Source of the DNA: JABDIP01 sp965250245
GTDB taxonomy: Bacteria > Pseudomonadota > Alphaproteobacteria > DSM-16000 > Inquilinaceae
DNA: 64,000 nucleotides
Reading direction: 5' to 3'
Assembly (NCBI GenBank): GCA_965250245.1
Contig: OZ252296.1
Coordinates: 2,046,001 to 2,110,000, forward strand
A program made the position numbers and the translations under genes. Under the pieces are notes generated by a model that saw only the letters and a program-made list of their open reading frames with translations, was not told the origin of the DNA and did no database searches. Below, one piece after another: positions 61,569 through 64,000 of this stretch (its first letter is position 1; each line of letters opens with the position of its first letter).

Positions 61569-63776
61569 ATGAGAATCCACCGTTTCCGCGATGCCCTGCT
61601 GGCCGGCAGTGCGATCGTCCTCGCCGCGACGGCGGCCAACGCCCAATCGGCCCATTTCGAGCGTGTCGCCACCTATCCGGTCTATCTGAACCTGCCGGAC
61701 GGGGTCGACCCGAACACGGAGACGGTCGCGGAGATCGTGTCGGCAACGCCGGACGGCATGATGCTGGTCTACACCGACGGCCCCGGCGAGCGGATCGGCT
61801 TCGTCGATATCAGCGACGCCGGCGCGCCGGCCGGTGCCGGGTCGGTCGATGTGGGCGGCGAGCCGACCTCCGTCGCCGTGGCGAATGGCCACGTCTATTC
61901 CGGCGTCAACACCTCCGAGAGCTTCACCGCGCCGTCCGGCCATGTGGCGGTGATCGGCGTCGACAGCCGCGAGATCGTCGCCACCTGCGCCGTCGAGGGC
62001 CAGCCCGACAGCGTCGCGGTCAGCCCGGACGGCAGCTTCCTGGCCATCGCCATCGAGAATGAGCGCGACGAGGATCTGAACGACGGCATCATCCCGCAGC
62101 TCCCGGCCGGCAACCTGGCGGTCTTCAGCCTCGGCGCCGACGGCATGCCGACCAATTGCGACGCGGTCACCACCGTCGCGTTGACCGGCCTGGCCGAGGT
62201 CGCGCCGGAGGACCCGGAGCCGGAATTCGTCGACATCAATGCCGACAACATCGCCGTCGTCACGATGCAGGAGAACAACCACATCGCCCTGGTCGATCTG
62301 GCCTCCGGGACGGTCACCGGCCATTTCCCCGGCGGCACTGTCGACTTGACGGCGATCGACAATCTCGAGGACGGCATCGTCGCCGGCGTCGACAGCCTGA
62401 CCGGCCTGGCCCGCGAGGCGGACGCGGTGAGCTGGCTTGGCACCGATCGCATTGTCACCGCCAATGAGGGCGACTATCTCGGCGGCTCCCGAGGCTTCAC
62501 CATTTACTCGACCTCCGGCGAAGTGCTCTACGACAGTGCGGTGCTGATGGAGCATCTCGGCATGTCCCACGGCCACTACCCGGAAGGCCGGGCCGAGAAC
62601 AAGGGCGTGGAACCGGAAGGCGTGGAGGTTGCGGTCTTCGGCGACGACACGCTGATCTTCGTGAATTCCGAGCGCGGCAATTTCGTCACCGTCTTTGTCG
62701 ATGACCCTGCCGGGCCGCAGCTGCTGGACTTCCTGCCGACCGCGCTGGGCCCCGAAGGCCTGCTGGCCATCCCGCAGCGCAACCTGTTCGTGGTCGCCAC
62801 GGAAGAGGATTCCGAGGAGGACGGCTTCCGCGCCACGCTGGGCCTCTATGCCCGCACAGCCTCGGCGCCGGAATACCCCACGCTGGTCTCCGACACCGAC
62901 CCCGCCACCGGCGCGCCGATCGGTTGGGGTGCCATGTCCGGCCTGGTCGCAGATCCGGCCAACCCGGGCACGCTTTACGGCGTCAATGACAGCTTCTATG
63001 CCGCCTCGCGCATCTACACCATCGATGCCGGCCAGACGCCGGCGCGGATCACCGACTATGTCGACCTCACGCTGGACGGCACGCCGAAGCGCTACGACCT
63101 GGAGGGCGTGGCGCTGCGGCCCGGCGGCGGCTTCTGGGCCGTGTCGGAGGGCCGGCTCGACCGCGGTCTGCACAACCTGCTGCTGCGGGTGGCGCCGGAC
63201 GGCACCGTCGAGGCGGAGATCAAGCTGCCCGAGGCGGTCGAGGCGGAGTCGGTGCGCTTCGGCTTCGAGGGCGTCGCGGCCTGGGGTGACCGGGCGATCA
63301 TCGCCATCCAGCGCTCCTGGAATGATGATCCCGCCAATCACGTCAAGCTGGCGGTCTATGATCCGGCGAGCGAGGGCTGGTCCTTCGTGCGCTACCCGAT
63401 CGCCGCCCCCACCTCGCCGCGCGGCGGCTGGGTCGGGCTGTCGGAGATCACCGCCATCGGCGACGACCGCTTCCTGATCATCGAGCGCGACAACCAGCCA
63501 GGCGTCTACTCCACCCACAAGGTGGTCACGCAGATCTCGCTGGCGGGCGTCGAGCCCGCGGCATTCGGCGGCGACCTGCCGGTCGTCGAGAAGACCGTGG
63601 TCGCCGATCTGCTGCCGCTGATGCGGGCGACCAATGGCTGGATCTCCGACAAGCCCGAGGGCCTCGCGGTCACCGCCGACGGCACCGTGCTGATGGTCAC
63701 CGACAATGACGGCGTCGACGACGCCCATGGCGAGACCCTATTGCTGACGGTCGGCAATCTGGACGAGCTGATGTAG
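61569..63776 (+). CDS. secreted beta-propeller protein with esterase-like phytase domain
   Basis: 735 residues with a signal peptide (1-25, cleavage after ANA). The N-terminal ~400 residues are a beta-propeller of the alkaline-phosphatase/choice-of-anchor-I kind (VAVSPDGSFLAIAIENERDEDLNDG; VEVAVFGDDTLIFVNSERG). The rest is the esterase-like phytase domain (GAMSGLVADPANPGTLYGVNDSFY; YDLEGVALRPGGGFWAVSEG; KPEGLAVTADGTVLMVTDNDGVDDAHGET). It probably acts in the periplasm on a phosphate ester. A strong terminator follows. Confidence 0.87.
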   Translation: MRIHRFRDALLAGSAIVLAATAANAQSAHFERVATYPVYLNLPDGVDPNTETVAEIVSATPDGMMLVYTDGPGERIGFVDISDAGAPAGAGSVDVGGEPTSVAVANGHVYSGVNTSESFTAPSGHVAVIGVDSREIVATCAVEGQPDSVAVSPDGSFLAIAIENERDEDLNDGIIPQLPAGNLAVFSLGADGMPTNCDAVTTVALTGLAEVAPEDPEPEFVDINADNIAVVTMQENNHIALVDLASGTVTGHFPGGTVDLTAIDNLEDGIVAGVDSLTGLAREADAVSWLGTDRIVTANEGDYLGGSRGFTIYSTSGEVLYDSAVLMEHLGMSHGHYPEGRAENKGVEPEGVEVAVFGDDTLIFVNSERGNFVTVFVDDPAGPQLLDFLPTALGPEGLLAIPQRNLFVVATEEDSEEDGFRATLGLYARTASAPEYPTLVSDTDPATGAPIGWGAMSGLVADPANPGTLYGVNDSFYAASRIYTIDAGQTPARITDYVDLTLDGTPKRYDLEGVALRPGGGFWAVSEGRLDRGLHNLLLRVAPDGTVEAEIKLPEAVEAESVRFGFEGVAAWGDRAIIAIQRSWNDDPANHVKLAVYDPASEGWSFVRYPIAAPTSPRGGWVGLSEITAIGDDRFLIIERDNQPGVYSTHKVVTQISLAGVEPAAFGGDLPVVEKTVVADLLPLMRATNGWISDKPEGLAVTADGTVLMVTDNDGVDDAHGETLLLTVGNLDELM

Positions 63777-63810
63777 GGCCCCGACCCCCTCGGTCCATCC
63801 GCAGCCTGAT

Positions 63811-63841
63811 GGGCGCCGGCTTGGGCCGGCGCCCCTTTTTC
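63811..63841 (+). terminator. intrinsic terminator
   Basis: GGGCGCCGGC (63811-63820) pairs with GCCGGCGCCC (63825-63834) around TTGG, followed by a run of Ts. It ends the phytase-like transcript. Confidence 0.9.
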
Positions 63842-63901
63842 TTGCGTCAGCCAGCGCGCGGACCTGTATCCTTTGACCGTGCGCGATTACGGGAGGGTGC
63901 C

Positions 63902-64000
63902 ATGGATACGCTGCCTGGGCGCGGTCGCGGCGTTTGGCTGGAGACCGAGGCCTGCTCGATCGACGAATTCCGCACCCTTGCGGAGTCCGAAACCCGGCCC
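63902..64000 (+). CDS. unidentified protein, N-terminal 33 codons (runs off the window)
   Basis: The ATG at 63902 follows GGGAGGG at 6 bases. The visible start is MDTLPGRGRGVWLETEACSI, then an acidic helix-like stretch. Too little is present to name a family. Confidence 0.55.
   Translation, partial: MDTLPGRGRGVWLETEACSIDEFRTLAESETRP

Overview
The window is GC-rich (roughly two thirds G+C, strong GC bias at third codon positions) and reads as chromosome of a free-living alphaproteobacterium. A DUF2336 protein, several GFA-type proteins, two sets of branched-chain-amino-acid-type (Liv) ABC transporter genes and short dispersed palindromes fit that class; a marine Rhodospirillales-like lineage is a low-confidence guess. 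I saw no rRNA or tRNA genes, no CRISPR array and no intact insertion sequence.

Layout. 1-8.9 kb: hexuronate catabolism: the 5' end of uxaC, mannonate dehydratase, KDG kinase, KDPG aldolase, an aldose-1-epimerase, a GntR/FCD repressor and an FAH-type sugar-acid lyase. 9-15.9 kb: an ArsR-SRPBCC pair behind a 40-bp dyad operator, an HpcH aldolase-SDR fusion, type-II NADH dehydrogenase and small enzymes. 16-28.7 kb: Fe(II)/2OG dioxygenase, a cyclooxygenase-like heme peroxidase, a class III cyclase, an orphan LivG/LivF ATPase pair ending in a perfect 36-bp palindrome, a divergent PanB homologue, a DUF2336 protein, and two aldo/keto reductases, one fused to a RidA domain. 28.8-36.8 kb: a LolD/FtsX-type exporter, two acetyltransferases, and 6-phosphogluconate dehydrogenase with gluconokinase.

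36.9-39.5 kb is the most distinctive part: an HNOB/H-NOX-like heme-sensor gene and a sigma-54 activator gene face a single-domain globin gene. The intergenic region holds two copies of a 16-bp dyad and a -24/-12 promoter aimed at the globin. I read this as a self-contained gas-responsive (probably nitric oxide) enhancer circuit. 40.6-43 kb is a decayed patch: an adenylate cyclase broken by two frameshifts, then an AT-rich foreign gene for a membrane protein resembling the 3TM module of pYEATS-associated conflict proteins.

43-48.4 kb carries a complete livK // livG-livF-livH-livM-ridA transporter locus. 49-55.4 kb is a tightly packed operon for aerobic carnitine/gamma-butyrobetaine catabolism: dehydrocarnitine-cleaving BKACE, carnitine dehydrogenase fused to a thioesterase, acyl-CoA dehydrogenase, NDP-forming acyl-CoA synthetase and CaiD. 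The expected end products are glycine betaine and acetoacetate. 58.3-61.4 kb pairs beta-phosphoglucomutase with a GH65 disaccharide phosphorylase. The window closes with a large secreted phytase-like propeller protein, a strong terminator and the start of an unidentified gene.
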